A stretch of DNA of 48,371 nt from Gammaproteobacteria bacterium (GTDB taxonomy: Bacteria; Pseudomonadota; Gammaproteobacteria; DSM-19610), in the NCBI GenBank assembly GCA_015494295.1, contig WGBO01000053.1, forward strand, positions 1 through 48,371, read 5' to 3'. A model generated the notes under the pieces. The model saw only the letters and a list, made by a program, of their open reading frames with translations. It was not told the DNA's origin and searched no databases. The translations under genes were made by a program, and so were the position numbers. Positions 1 to 9,230 of this stretch are shown here, in pieces. The number at the start of each line of letters is the position of its first letter. Position 1 is the first letter of the stretch.

Positions 1-109
1 GAGGCGTCCTTGCCGCCGGGGCTTTACGGGATCCTGTCTGATAACATCCTGTCATCAACCACACAACGTTCCCTGTCGGTCGGTAATCTACACCGTGATG
101 ACGGGCCAT

Positions 110-616
110 GGCAAATCGCCCGGGGCAAGGGTGTCGTTTATTTACGCTTACTATCCACCTACTCGCTGACGGCCATAAGTTTACATCATTGGGATATGCG
201 CACCAGCCGGAACATACACCTTTACCTTCGATGCCGCAGTACTTGGTGGCCTGCCAACCCATGTCGGCATCGTGTGGACGGACGGAGGCTTCGGGACATC
301 GACGGTGTTCGAGGCCTATGACGCGAGTGGCGCGCTGATCGGGCAGATTGGTCCGGTGCGTACCGGAGACTATAGTTTTTCAGGCACGACCGCCGAAGAT
401 CACTTCTTTGGCATCATCGATGACGGCGGCATCTCCCGTTTCACGATCCGAGACCCGGGTGGGGTCAACAACCTGGAGGTCGATCACCTGCAGTATAGCC
501 TGACAGCGGTGCCGTTGCCGGGCTCCCTGTGGTTGCTTGGCAGCGGACTGGCGGCCCTGATTTCTCTTGATCGGGGAAGAAAAAGGACTGTGCGCAAGCA
601 AATCATCGTTAATTGA
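110..616 (+). pseudogene. Broken exported protein with VPLP-type C-terminal sorting signal
   Basis: The open frame over 179-616 has a C-terminus of the PEP-CTERM/VPLPA-CTERM kind: VPLPGSLWLLGSGLAAL followed by a basic RGRKR tail. Before it lies the conserved GGISRFTI...LEVDHLQY block seen in many exported PEP-CTERM proteins. There is no credible start: the frame is closed by TAA at 176-178. Coding-like sequence continues upstream in another frame (TSLGYA meets PAGTYTFTFDAA around 198-203), so at least one indel is present. I read it as a decayed gene or one with a sequencing indel; the N-terminus and signal peptide are not visible. No exosortase lies in the window. Confidence 0.6.
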
Positions 617-723
617 ATTTGCTTACGGCTGAACTCCGGCAGCTGGCGGCCCGTGCTTTTTGCGCGCAGCACGCTTCTTCTTGCATTGCCAACCCTGAAT
701 ACCGTGGATGGACATCAGTCAGC

Positions 724-3700
724 CTACTCAATGCTCTCCATGAAAAACGCCGGCACCGGATCAATCCTGATATCAGCGTGAATATTACTGCGATCGACCG
801 TGGGGTTCTGCTTTCCTTTTGACAGCTTGACGACTTCTTCCTTTACCTTCCTGGCAAACTGCGAGAACCGGTCGCCCTGAACGCCGGGCGGCGGTGCAAA
901 GTCGACCGAAGTGGTGAGTGTCCTGATGATCGCCTCGGTGAAGAACCCGTTCTTCACCTTGTCATCCTCGTAGGCGAACTCGTGCCCCAGCGCCGACGCG
1001 AAGATCACCGCGCCGGTGCGTTGACTCAGGTCGTTGTACAGATAGCGGTCGCGCTGTGTCAGGTAGGGTCGCGGACCGGCTTTGGTCATTTTACCGGTAT
1101 TCAGCCTCAGGCCTCGAACCGTGCGTGGACGAATGCCCTGTTTCGCGGCGCTGTCGAAACGCGCGGCCGCCGTTGCAGGGTCCAGTTCGCCAGACTCACA
1201 GGTATCGATAAGTAGCAGCTTGCGCCTTGCCGGGATACCGCTCAGCATGCCTTCGATCGACGAAAACGGAACGGCGGTGGAGGCCAGGTCGCGCGGGTCG
1301 GCCTCGTGTGACAGGTAATAATAGGTCCCCTCCTGGTCGCTGTCGTGCATCCCGTGTCCGGCGATAAACACCACGACGGTATCGTCGGCCTTGCTGTCCT
1401 GCAGCAGCGTGCTGACCTGCTGCATTGCCTCGGCGTTAACCGACTCGTTGACAAAGCTTCTGGTGTGAACTTCGGCGAACTGGTCGCTGAGCCTGAACAG
1501 CCTTTCCAGATCCAGCACATCCTTGTCGGCGTACTTGAGGTTCAGACGGGAATCCCGGTACTTCGACACCCCGAAGCCGATGAAATACAGGTCGCCCCTG
1601 ACTGCCACGTCGCTGTGCAACAGCCTGCGCTCGCCCAGCGACTCGAGCCCCAGCGCATTGACCGCCACCAGTTCGATGAGATTCCTGCCGTACACCAGGT
1701 CCACACCCACCGTCTCCGTCAGTTCGCGCGGCGCGCCTTCGAGCTGTTTCCGGGTCACGACCGGGACACCGTTGACCTGGAGGCGGTAACCCCCCAGCGC
1801 CGCGCCCGTCGAGGCGATCGAAAAACGGATCTGCGCGTGATTCCCTTGCTGCCTGATATCGGTAATGGTCACACGAGGCAAGGCCCCCGGGTCGAGGTCC
1901 GCACCTTCACTCACACCGGCCTTACGCAACCGGGCGGCATGTCGCAGGCGGTAGTGCCGGATCATCTCCGGCGAGCCCAGCCCCATCCGTTCCAGGATAA
2001 TGTCGGGCCGGTTGAAACGCAGCGCCAGCTGGTCGAGCCCCACCGGCTTCCCGCCGACCACGCCCGCCACCAGCCGGGTACCGGAACGCGACGACGCATA
2101 GTAGCCATCCGGCGTATAGACCACCCAGTCCATGTACCCCCTGGCCAGCTGCACGGTGGCGTGCTCGCGCGCCGTATTCCAGAGCTGGATGGTTCCGTCG
2201 TCCAGCGATGCCGCCAGCAATCGCCCGTCGGGCGCCACGTCGATGGCCTTGACACGATCCTGCGCCACGTAGCTCGCTGTTTCGCGCCCCGTGCCCAGAT
2301 CGACAGTCGCGATCCGCGGCCCACGTGGCGAAACATGGCCGACGTATAACGTCCTGCCATCCGCCGCCACTTCAATAGCGCTTGCCCAGTCGTAGTGCTT
2401 TTCAAGATAAGAAACCACCTTGCCGGTTCCGACATCGAATGCGCGGATACCGGCGAGGGTCAGCGCCAGCAATCGATTATTCTTTCCGGCATACCGCAGG
2501 GCGGTTATACGCTCCCCGCCGATACCCGGAATCGTTTTGACCGGCTTCCCGTCGCCGACACGCCAGACACGGATCTCCCCGTTTCTCTCATCCTCCGGAC
2601 CGTAGTCATGTGCGGTCGCAATGTATCGGCTATCGGGCGAAACAGCGATTGCGCTCACGCGCGTATGCTCTACCCCGACGTCGCGCCAGTACTGGCCCGA
2701 AGCGGCGTCGAGAACATGAACCCTGCCGGCGTCGTCGGCTGCCACGAAGTATTTACGGTCCGGTGACAGGCGCAGTTCCAGATAGAGGGCCGGATTGGAT
2801 CCTCCCGCATCAAGCTGGGTTCTGGCCGAACCGGACCATCCCGCTCGTCCGTCGATAAAGTCCGTACCACCACGCCCCCAGCGCTTCCAGTCATAACGGT
2901 TGATGTCATTGCCAAAAGCCGACACAAGGTAATCGCCGTCAAAAAACAGGGAGTCGTGCCCTCCTCCGGCCAGGTAGGGATCGGGGTATAGCGACGCGAT
3001 ATCCCACTTGACCAGCCCGCCGCCACCGGCAAACAACGACCGTCCATCGGGAGAGAAGCGGATATCGCCCGCCCAGGTCGCGATGGAGCCGGGATCACCG
3101 ATATAACTCGCGACCCCGCTGTCGAGATCGAGCAGCGTGATTTCGGATAACGCCAGGCACAGCAGCCGGCCATCCGGCATCCAGTCCGTCTCGGTACAAT
3201 TACCCTGAACGCCAAGCTTCTCCCCGTTGCCCGGCCGCCTGATTTCGTCGTTGCCGATCAGGATGGCGTGTCCGTCCGGTGAATAGCGCGGGATCAGCGG
3301 GAAGGTGTTGCTATCGAGTTCGTAAACCGCCGCTTCGCCACCGGACAGGGACAGGACGCGCAGACGGTTCAGTTGATCGGCTCCCCGGGTGGTAATCGCC
3401 ACCGTGGTGGCATCCGGTGCAATGGCAACGCCTTTCACCAGTTCGCCCTCGCCCGCACCCGCCGCCTTCAGCAGATTGCTGTGCAGCCACTCGATTCTGC
3501 CCCCGGCCCGCATCTTTTCGTCCACGCCGATCGGCCAGGCATGCCAGCCTATAAAGTCAGACACATTGAGCATTTTGCCCTGGTGAGACAGAAAAACCTG
3601 GTAGTCCGGCATCAGTGAAAGAAAAGCAGGCCAGCCGCCATCGAGAAAATACTCCCGTACCAGCCCCTGTGGCGTGATACGCCACACCAGCGCATAACTC

Positions 3701-4476
3701 CCGTGCTGAATGCCCTCGACCGCGCCGTAGACCGTGACCAGCCGTTTTCCGTCGGGCGTGCCCAGCACCGAAATCAGTGGACCCATGGCGGGTGCCGCGA
3801 CAGTGGCAAGATGCCTTTCCGCCTCGACGTCCCACAGACTGATGCAACTGTCGGTGTGTATCACCAAGCGCCCGTCCCCCACCCAGGCCGCCTGTCGTAT
3901 CTGCCGCTGCCCCGCGGTGAAGCGGTGCACGGCCATGCCCGACGCGATATCGCGGACGATGACCCATGACCGCGAGATGTCGAGCAGAGACGCGCCATCG
4001 CGCGACACCCTCGGTTCAAAATCCAACGGCCGACCGGATGTTCCTTGGGGAATGATGCGCATCTCCCGACCGGGATCACTTACACGCTGCGGCGCTACGG
4101 GCGCACAGATATCGATATTCTGCCGCACCGTGGCGCGCATCTGTTCGAGCTGCGCGAAGACGGCGTCAACCGCGGCGCCGGCATTCGGTGTTGCGTCCCT
4201 CATTGCCAGAATCCGGTCGGTCAGCACCAGCGCGCGGAGGTATTCCGCACGCAACATCAGGGCACTGAACAGCCGGGGCACCACGGCGGCCACCTCCGGG
4301 CTATCGAAACCGTGCTCCGCTTCTGCCGCCTCGAACGCCTCCTCCAGCGCCGCGAGCGCGGGATCGTACGGCTCGAAGGACGTGCCGCTTTCTGCGTGCG
4401 CGAGCGAAAGGGCGGCGCAAGCACCCGCGAGCAAGGCGAGCAGGCGCCCGATCCAGGCCTTCGGAACAATGCTCAT
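724..4476 (-). CDS. Exported WD40-repeat protein with C-terminal caspase (peptidase C14) domain
   Basis: This is a 1250-residue protein. Residues 1-28 form a signal peptide (LLALLAGACAALSLAHA), so it acts in the envelope or outside the cell. A helical region (30-130) is followed by a long series of beta-propeller WD40-like repeats (SPDGR, DVAPDGRLLAASLDDGTIQLW and similar). A linker with VYTPDGYYASSRSG precedes a caspase-like domain from about residue 950. The catalytic dyad is visible: His1041 in AGHGMH and Cys1093 in LIDTCESGE. The family comprises bacterial metacaspase/paracaspase relatives whose substrates are mostly unknown. The ATG overlaps the stop of the upstream small exported gene (ATGA), so the two are translationally coupled. 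The specific role is not known. Confidence 0.85.
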   Translation of the reverse strand: MSIVPKAWIGRLLALLAGACAALSLAHAESGTSFEPYDPALAALEEAFEAAEAEHGFDSPEVAAVVPRLFSALMLRAEYLRALVLTDRILAMRDATPNAGAAVDAVFAQLEQMRATVRQNIDICAPVAPQRVSDPGREMRIIPQGTSGRPLDFEPRVSRDGASLLDISRSWVIVRDIASGMAVHRFTAGQRQIRQAAWVGDGRLVIHTDSCISLWDVEAERHLATVAAPAMGPLISVLGTPDGKRLVTVYGAVEGIQHGSYALVWRITPQGLVREYFLDGGWPAFLSLMPDYQVFLSHQGKMLNVSDFIGWHAWPIGVDEKMRAGGRIEWLHSNLLKAAGAGEGELVKGVAIAPDATTVAITTRGADQLNRLRVLSLSGGEAAVYELDSNTFPLIPRYSPDGHAILIGNDEIRRPGNGEKLGVQGNCTETDWMPDGRLLCLALSEITLLDLDSGVASYIGDPGSIATWAGDIRFSPDGRSLFAGGGGLVKWDIASLYPDPYLAGGGHDSLFFDGDYLVSAFGNDINRYDWKRWGRGGTDFIDGRAGWSGSARTQLDAGGSNPALYLELRLSPDRKYFVAADDAGRVHVLDAASGQYWRDVGVEHTRVSAIAVSPDSRYIATAHDYGPEDERNGEIRVWRVGDGKPVKTIPGIGGERITALRYAGKNNRLLALTLAGIRAFDVGTGKVVSYLEKHYDWASAIEVAADGRTLYVGHVSPRGPRIATVDLGTGRETASYVAQDRVKAIDVAPDGRLLAASLDDGTIQLWNTAREHATVQLARGYMDWVVYTPDGYYASSRSGTRLVAGVVGGKPVGLDQLALRFNRPDIILERMGLGSPEMIRHYRLRHAARLRKAGVSEGADLDPGALPRVTITDIRQQGNHAQIRFSIASTGAALGGYRLQVNGVPVVTRKQLEGAPRELTETVGVDLVYGRNLIELVAVNALGLESLGERRLLHSDVAVRGDLYFIGFGVSKYRDSRLNLKYADKDVLDLERLFRLSDQFAEVHTRSFVNESVNAEAMQQVSTLLQDSKADDTVVVFIAGHGMHDSDQEGTYYYLSHEADPRDLASTAVPFSSIEGMLSGIPARRKLLLIDTCESGELDPATAAARFDSAAKQGIRPRTVRGLRLNTGKMTKAGPRPYLTQRDRYLYNDLSQRTGAVIFASALGHEFAYEDDKVKNGFFTEAIIRTLTTSVDFAPPPGVQGDRFSQFARKVKEEVVKLSKGKQNPTVDRSNIHADIRIDPVPAFFMESIE

Positions 4477-4776
4477 GACTTGCCGAACACCAGGAAACCG
4501 GACCAGGCCTCTGCGTCAGTTCGGCCGAAATTCACATTATTTCCGACATCAAGATTATTCACGACTTGCAAGCTCCGGACATGGACACCGGTATTCGTTG
4601 GAAACAGCACTGGCTCCAGCGTCTTCAGGCGCTGATTGAGTTTCTTGTTTTCAAGCCTGGCTTGATCGATTGCGCACCTTCCCCTAGCGCGCTCTTCTGC
4701 CCCCCGTAGAGACACCGGCCATGCTTACCAACAGTAACAAGATCAGCAACAAATTACGATACGTCACCGGAATCAT
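4473..4776 (-). pseudogene. Small exported protein coupled to the caspase gene, frame broken at a G6 run
   Basis: A strong Shine-Dalgarno AGGAGT (4785-4790) stands 8 bp before ATG at 4776. The reading starts as a signal peptide, MIPVTYRNLLLILLLLVSMA, but ends at a TAG after about 30 codons. Removing one G from the six-base run at 4700-4705 restores a continuous 100-residue protein. It continues through a short coiled segment (ENKKLNQRLKTLEP) to ...LVFGKS, with its stop overlapping the caspase start (ATGA). The good ribosome site and the coupling argue that the full-length product is or was real. The break could be a sequencing or assembly indel, a true mutation, or slippage at the G run. I recognise no domain. 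Confidence 0.6.
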
Positions 4777-4968
4777 GCGCGTTTACTCCTTAACCGGGGT
4801 CCGAATGGCGCTAACGGGAAATCAGGCGCATTTTCATCTATTGACCATGACACCGGGACATACCGGAACCCAGGTGGATCGCGAACGCATCCCCATTTTT
4901 CGGGATACCGGTTCGAGTACTGAATGGGTATGGTGCAAGCGGCCTTACGCATAAGAGGGAGAACACCT

Positions 4969-6003
4969 TTGCACACTATCCGGATGTCTGTACTCAGCAT
5001 ATGTTTTCTGACATGGCTCGTCTCACCTCTCATTGCGGAAGCAGCAACCCTTACCGTGCAGGTTTATCGCACCGGTAGCTGGAGCGCGGGTCAGGGCGAC
5101 TGGATAAAAGGCGCACGCGTGGGTATCCAGGAAACGCGCAAAGGGCGTTCTTACACAAAAACGTCCAATGCAACCGGAAAAGCAATCTTCCACGGTATTG
5201 ATCCAGGCCCCGTCACCCTGATGATCAAAAAGGTGGGATGTGACGACATCCGTAAAACCTTCCAGATGGTACGATCCAACGTCACGAAGAATATAGCGCT
5301 TTCTTGCAAGAGTTCCGGAAGATCTCACAAACTGACGATCACCGCGATAGACGGCAGCGCAAAATCCTGCGGGGTTAACCGCGTACTGCGCGGGAAAACG
5401 ATAAACCTGTATAACGCGAACAACCTACTCATCAAGACGGGCAAAACAAACCAGCGCGGCGTCGTGACATTTTCCGTACCGCCAGGCCAGTACAAGAGCA
5501 AGGCATGGAATGACGGGGAAGGTGGTTGCACCATGCGCAACAGGGTTGAAACCAAAGACATACGCATGCCCGCGCGCGCGCATGGCGTGACGCAGCCTGT
5601 ATCCTGCGCGCCCTCAGACCGCTATACGCTTGAAGCCCGATTAGCAGTGACCGGCACAGTGCCACGGGCAGGTGGAAACCTGGCACTGTCCATCGTGGCA
5701 GAAAATCTCGGCCCGGGGCAGCCGTCGTATCCCGGGACAGTGTGGGTCGCCAAGCGGCTGAAAGCGGGGCCACCAAACGTCTGGGGTTCTGCCGGACGTT
5801 TCACGCCAAAATTCCCCATTGATAGCCTTTGCGTCGGGGAAACCGGTGTAGCCAGTATTGTGGACAGAAACGTGGAACCGGGCGTATGGATATACCGGGC
5901 ACAGTTTCAGGAAGATCGCCGGTATCGAGATGTTGCCCACCGTTATCGCGAAATCGAGGTGAACATCCTTCCGGCCACACCGAAATTCAGACGCACGCCG
6001 TAA
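4969..6003 (+). CDS. Secreted protein with Ig/prealbumin-like repeats, unknown function
   Basis: The frame is open from 4924, but the ribosome site AGAGGGAGA (4954-4962) fits a TTG start at 4969, giving about 344 residues. ATG at 4984 is the alternative. The signal peptide is MSVLSICFLTWLVSPLIAEA. Two beta-sandwich units follow, resembling carboxypeptidase-regulatory or Cna-B folds: TLTVQVYR...GKAIFHGIDPGPVTL, then KLTITAIDG...GVVTFSVPPGQY. Paired cysteines are scattered through them. A third region (YTLEARLAVTGTV...IVAENLGPG) looks like a CARDB-type adhesion module. The gene is divergent from the small exported/caspase pair, with about 190 bp between. Function unknown; a periplasmic or surface binding role is an inference. 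Confidence 0.65.
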   Translation: MHTIRMSVLSICFLTWLVSPLIAEAATLTVQVYRTGSWSAGQGDWIKGARVGIQETRKGRSYTKTSNATGKAIFHGIDPGPVTLMIKKVGCDDIRKTFQMVRSNVTKNIALSCKSSGRSHKLTITAIDGSAKSCGVNRVLRGKTINLYNANNLLIKTGKTNQRGVVTFSVPPGQYKSKAWNDGEGGCTMRNRVETKDIRMPARAHGVTQPVSCAPSDRYTLEARLAVTGTVPRAGGNLALSIVAENLGPGQPSYPGTVWVAKRLKAGPPNVWGSAGRFTPKFPIDSLCVGETGVASIVDRNVEPGVWIYRAQFQEDRRYRDVAHRYREIEVNILPATPKFRRTP

Positions 6004-6213
6004 AACAGGAAGACAGCGTCACGCCGGATGATTCCCGATAGGGGTGATACAGCCGCCCCGTCGACGGACGGCAAGAATGGTCGTCTCCCGAACAGCTCAG
6101 GTTCGGCGGGTGCACGTTGACACCACCCGGGGCTGCGCATTGGCCAGGCATGCTTGCTACTGTTGCTGACGGCCAGGCCTCAGGCGACGCGCTATGCCGT
6201 GAATACCGGGGGA

Positions 6214-6290
6214 AGTCCAGGCAAACATTCGCCCCCTTCTTGCAACAGGGCTTTGCGAAACGCTGGATCCCGGCGGGCACGTGCCTGAAG
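6214..6290 (-). pseudogene. Fragment of a HigA-like antitoxin gene
   Basis: The minus strand encodes a piece reading QARARRDPAFRKALLQEGGE. It closely matches QARAQRDPAFRKALLQEGVE of the intact antitoxin at 10793-11116, and the DNA match is also strong. Neither a start nor the rest of the protein remains. It is probably the relic of another antitoxin copy, possibly from an older cassette. Confidence 0.6.
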
Positions 6291-6309
6291 GTGTAAATTT
6301 TCGCGGCTA

Positions 6310-6621
6310 TCAGCGCAGCGCACGGACCAGCAAGCCGATCAGCAACAAGGGAAACAGTGGATCGGGTTTGCCCGTTTGCGTGGTCGTGGAAATTGTACAA
6401 CCACCAATACCCGGCGGGCCGCCGGAGCCGTTGCCACTGTCGGTATCCGCCGGGGCGGCGGGCGTTGTAACTATGCCGGTTGATACCGCCTCGAACACGG
6501 TAACGGCGACCACCGCCGTTACCGTACCCGGGACGAGGCCAGGGCCGATGTGTTTCATTACATCGAGCGTTTCCACAATCCGGAAATGCGGCGTAGAGTG
6601 GCCAGACAGGATCAGAAGTTT
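6310..6621 (-). pseudogene. C-terminal fragment of an exported protein with GGC-type sorting tail
   Basis: The frame is open from a TGA at 6622-6624 to the stop at 6310 and has no plausible start. It reads coherently: SGHSTPHFRIVETLDVMKH, a Pro/Gly/Asp-rich linker, then a GGC motif, DPLFPLLLIGLL and a terminal Arg-containing tail. Cys plus hydrophobic helix plus basic end resembles the JDVT-CTERM-like surface-sorting signals. The upstream part has been replaced by the SWIM fragment on the opposite strand. The family assignment is by eye only. Confidence 0.4.
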
Positions 6622-6666
6622 TCAGCCGTTTTTAAACCGTCCGTGGAAACGGGGTCGAACCCGACC

Positions 6667-7428
6667 ATGGGCGGGGACTGGCATATCGACCATGCCCGCC
6701 GCATTTATCGCCAACTTGGCGACCGGGAAAAATATCTCGAACTGCGCCAGCGTAAACTGATCACCGGCGCCGATTATTTTGACCTGGCGGATTTCCACTG
6801 GAAGGCCATGGAGGTCGCAGAGACAGGACTGTGTCAGGGCAAAGGCCGCATGGATGAATTGCGCCGGTTCGTTGCCAAGCGGGCCAAATCCGTCGGCAAT
6901 CGCGAACGCTACCTGGCACTGCAATTCGAGCAGGCGATCGATCCTCTAACCTGCAACAAGTACAAGGCGTTTCGCAAACTATGCACGGCCGCCGAGTGGA
7001 AACATTACGAAGCAAAAATTCTCACGCGGCTGAAGAATGCCTGTGAGACAGAACAATTACGTATCCACATGCACCGCAAAGAATACGATAAGGCAGTGAC
7101 CGTGCTAAGCCGAAGACGCTACCCCCTTTTCGCCTGGGAAAGCGTCTATGAACTGCAGACCGCCAAGCGCCTTGAATGCAGGTATCCCGAGGAGATCTTA
7201 AAATACTATTTGTCCGGCTTGGGCAATCTGAAGACCAACGCCCCGCGCAAAGACTACGCCCGCAAGGCACAGGTGATGAGCAGGATCCACCGCGTATTGG
7301 TTGATGTGCTGCGAGATCCATCACGCTGGCGCGACTTCGCCATCAAAGTCAAACAGGACAACATCAAGCGTCCGGCTTTTCAGGAAGAGTTCGCCAAAGC
7401 CGTGCCGGGTTGGCAGGCATTGAAATGA
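6667..7428 (+). pseudogene. C-terminal remnant of a SWIM zinc-finger family protein
   Basis: About 250 residues match the helical C-terminal region of SWIM zinc-finger proteins: ARRIYRQLGDREKYLELR, KGRMDELRRFVAKRAK, RIHMHRKEYDKAV, YPEEILKYYLSGLGNL, and the end FQEEFAKAVPGWQ. The N-terminal half with the CxCxnCxH SWIM finger is absent. The frame is open back to 6550, but residues encoded by 6550-6660 look unrelated to the family and overlap the sorting-tail fragment on the other strand, which marks a rearrangement junction. ATG at 6667 is the first start inside the homologous part. A functional product is unlikely. Confidence 0.6.
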
Positions 7429-7513
7429 CACAGGTACAAGTCAGCAATTTGAAGCTGTGCTGGTATAGCAGGTTTTCAGGTCGCTCCAGAGCACACTCAG
7501 TTCAACCTCTCCG

Positions 7514-7759
7514 ATACCATGACTGCGCTAATCTGCCTCTCGTGGTATTGCTGGATCTTGCCTGACAGCAAGCAGAAAATACCATGAAATACACCATTGA
7601 TGATACAGATTATATTATCAATTTGATTGATTTAATCGTTATAATTCAATATCTTACAAATTTCGGTCACTCCCACTCTATTATCAATAAGCCTTTTTTA
7701 TCTTTTACATTCAATGGCGTATTTTCCTGCTAAACGGTAATACCATGAAAAATACCATG
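7514..7759. repeat. Att-like repeat copy A (complete, both arms)
   Basis: Arm motifs are ATACCATG at 7514 and 7579, CGTGGTAT (inverted variant) at 7541, a weaker ACACCATT at 7591, core TCACTCCCACTC at 7667-7678, then ATACCATG at 7740 and 7752. Spacing is identical to copies B and C: 27, 38, 12, 76, 73 and 12 bp between successive starts. The DNA is AT-rich against GC-rich surroundings. It fills most of the gene-free stretch 7429-7837. It marks the right end of an older, decayed element to its left and the left end of cassette 1. Confidence 0.8.
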
Positions 7760-7837
7760 TCCAGAAATAGCTGCTGATCCCCAACGAAAATTTGCGAGCA
7801 TTACTCCACTTTACACTGTGATGTGAGCTTCAGTACA

Positions 7838-9214
7838 TCAAGACGCCAGCCGCCCCCAAAAACTTTTTTTCCGCCCATGATCCGACTGTAGCTGCTGCAC
7901 GAAGGCATCATGAGGTGGCAGTGGTTTGAACACCTTTATTGACGCCGCCAGCACTTCCAGTTTTTTGTAATACCGCACGCCATGGCCGTAAGCCTTGCTA
8001 CGCCCCTGTGTCAGGATATCCAGCAACAAGGCACGGTAGCATGCTGTTGCCGCAAGATTGCAATCCGCTTTTTCAAACGCCTTGGCCAGCTTCAGCAGAC
8101 TGTCATAAAAACACTCCGCCAGCTCCTGGTGCCGGGCGACAACCAGGGCCTGAGCGCTCTCCGTCTGACCCAGATTCAATAACAGGTCGGCGCTACGCAA
8201 GATGTTGCCGCCCTGTTCGGCTTGCTTGATGGCTGAACGGCATGCCTTCTCTTTCTCATCCTCATCCAGGGCTTCCAGATAACGCGTGAAACTGGCGTAG
8301 CTCTGCTCGCTCTGAAACAGCCGGGAACGAATCTGCTTGAGCTGTTGCCGGTCGCCCATTTGCACACAGACCTTATCCAGCAACACAAGGCGGTCATGCT
8401 CAAAACGGCTCTCCCATACCTGGTTCAGATAACGCATGGCCGACTCGGGCTGCTCGTACTGCAAATATTTCTCACAAATCGATTTCATTTGCAGAGGATT
8501 TGGCTGTGGCGAATGTATCAACACCGATCGTTCGTATAAGGCAGGATCTTGCAGGGCGTCGGCGATTTGTCCTAATGCCATGCCGCTATGCAAAGCCACA
8601 AAATTGACTTTGTCTTCCTGTTCTGGCGATTTTAACGCCCTGCGCAACGCGTTTTCGTACCGCCAGGCCAGCTGCTTGAGTTGATCCGGCGTCAACAGCA
8701 GGTGGGCATTCGGCAATAGCGGATCCAGCACACCATAATCATTCTGCTGATACAGCTGATCAATCCGCTCAAGCCAGTCGATGTTGGCATCCCGCCAGCC
8801 TGCAGCTGCCTTCAACCACAATAGTACTGCCTGACGATATACCTCACCCACTGCCCCGCCGGAATCATCGACACGGTTGAGTACCGATTCAGCCGTCGCC
8901 AGGAACCGGTCGACCAAATCAAACGCCTGTTTTGGCGAGGCAACGAGCAGACCTCGTTCAATGTCGGCGAGCAACGCCTCCAGTTCCCGTGCAAAATCAA
9001 AACTTGCCCGATAATCGATAAACCGCCGCCCACGGCGTAGCGATTTTATTCGCTTATCCAACGTCTTGGCCAGGGCAGCAGGATCGTTAGACAGCGCCAG
9101 GGCTTCGATCTTGTCGTTCAAATCCGGATAGCCAAGGTAGAGATCGAGAATGAACTCCCGCAGGGTGGCTGCATCGAGCTCGGCCAGTTTTTCTTTGAGT
9201 TTATCAATACTCAT
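7838..9214 (-). CDS. DUF6880 family helical protein
   Basis: This is a 458-residue, soluble, almost wholly alpha-helical protein. The N-terminal pattern ATLREFILDLYLGYPDL..KIEAL, the block RRGRRFIDYRASFDFARELEALL, and the segment VLNRVDDSGGAVGEVYRQAV fit the DUF6880 family. The C-terminal YGHGVRYYKKLEVLA is also typical. The helical pairs look TPR-like. It lies 16 bp downstream of fic in the same direction, so they are very likely one operon. No catalytic motif is visible; a role as a Fic partner, immunity protein or defence component is inference from position only. Confidence 0.65.
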   Translation of the reverse strand: MSIDKLKEKLAELDAATLREFILDLYLGYPDLNDKIEALALSNDPAALAKTLDKRIKSLRRGRRFIDYRASFDFARELEALLADIERGLLVASPKQAFDLVDRFLATAESVLNRVDDSGGAVGEVYRQAVLLWLKAAAGWRDANIDWLERIDQLYQQNDYGVLDPLLPNAHLLLTPDQLKQLAWRYENALRRALKSPEQEDKVNFVALHSGMALGQIADALQDPALYERSVLIHSPQPNPLQMKSICEKYLQYEQPESAMRYLNQVWESRFEHDRLVLLDKVCVQMGDRQQLKQIRSRLFQSEQSYASFTRYLEALDEDEKEKACRSAIKQAEQGGNILRSADLLLNLGQTESAQALVVARHQELAECFYDSLLKLAKAFEKADCNLAATACYRALLLDILTQGRSKAYGHGVRYYKKLEVLAASIKVFKPLPPHDAFVQQLQSDHGRKKSFWGRLAS

Positions 9215-9230
9215 GGCTCAAAATGGAGAT

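Noticed and set aside
6281..6760. Plus-strand frame of 159 codons
   Set aside because: Antisense to the sorting-tail fragment and overlapping the SWIM remnant; composition is not protein-like.
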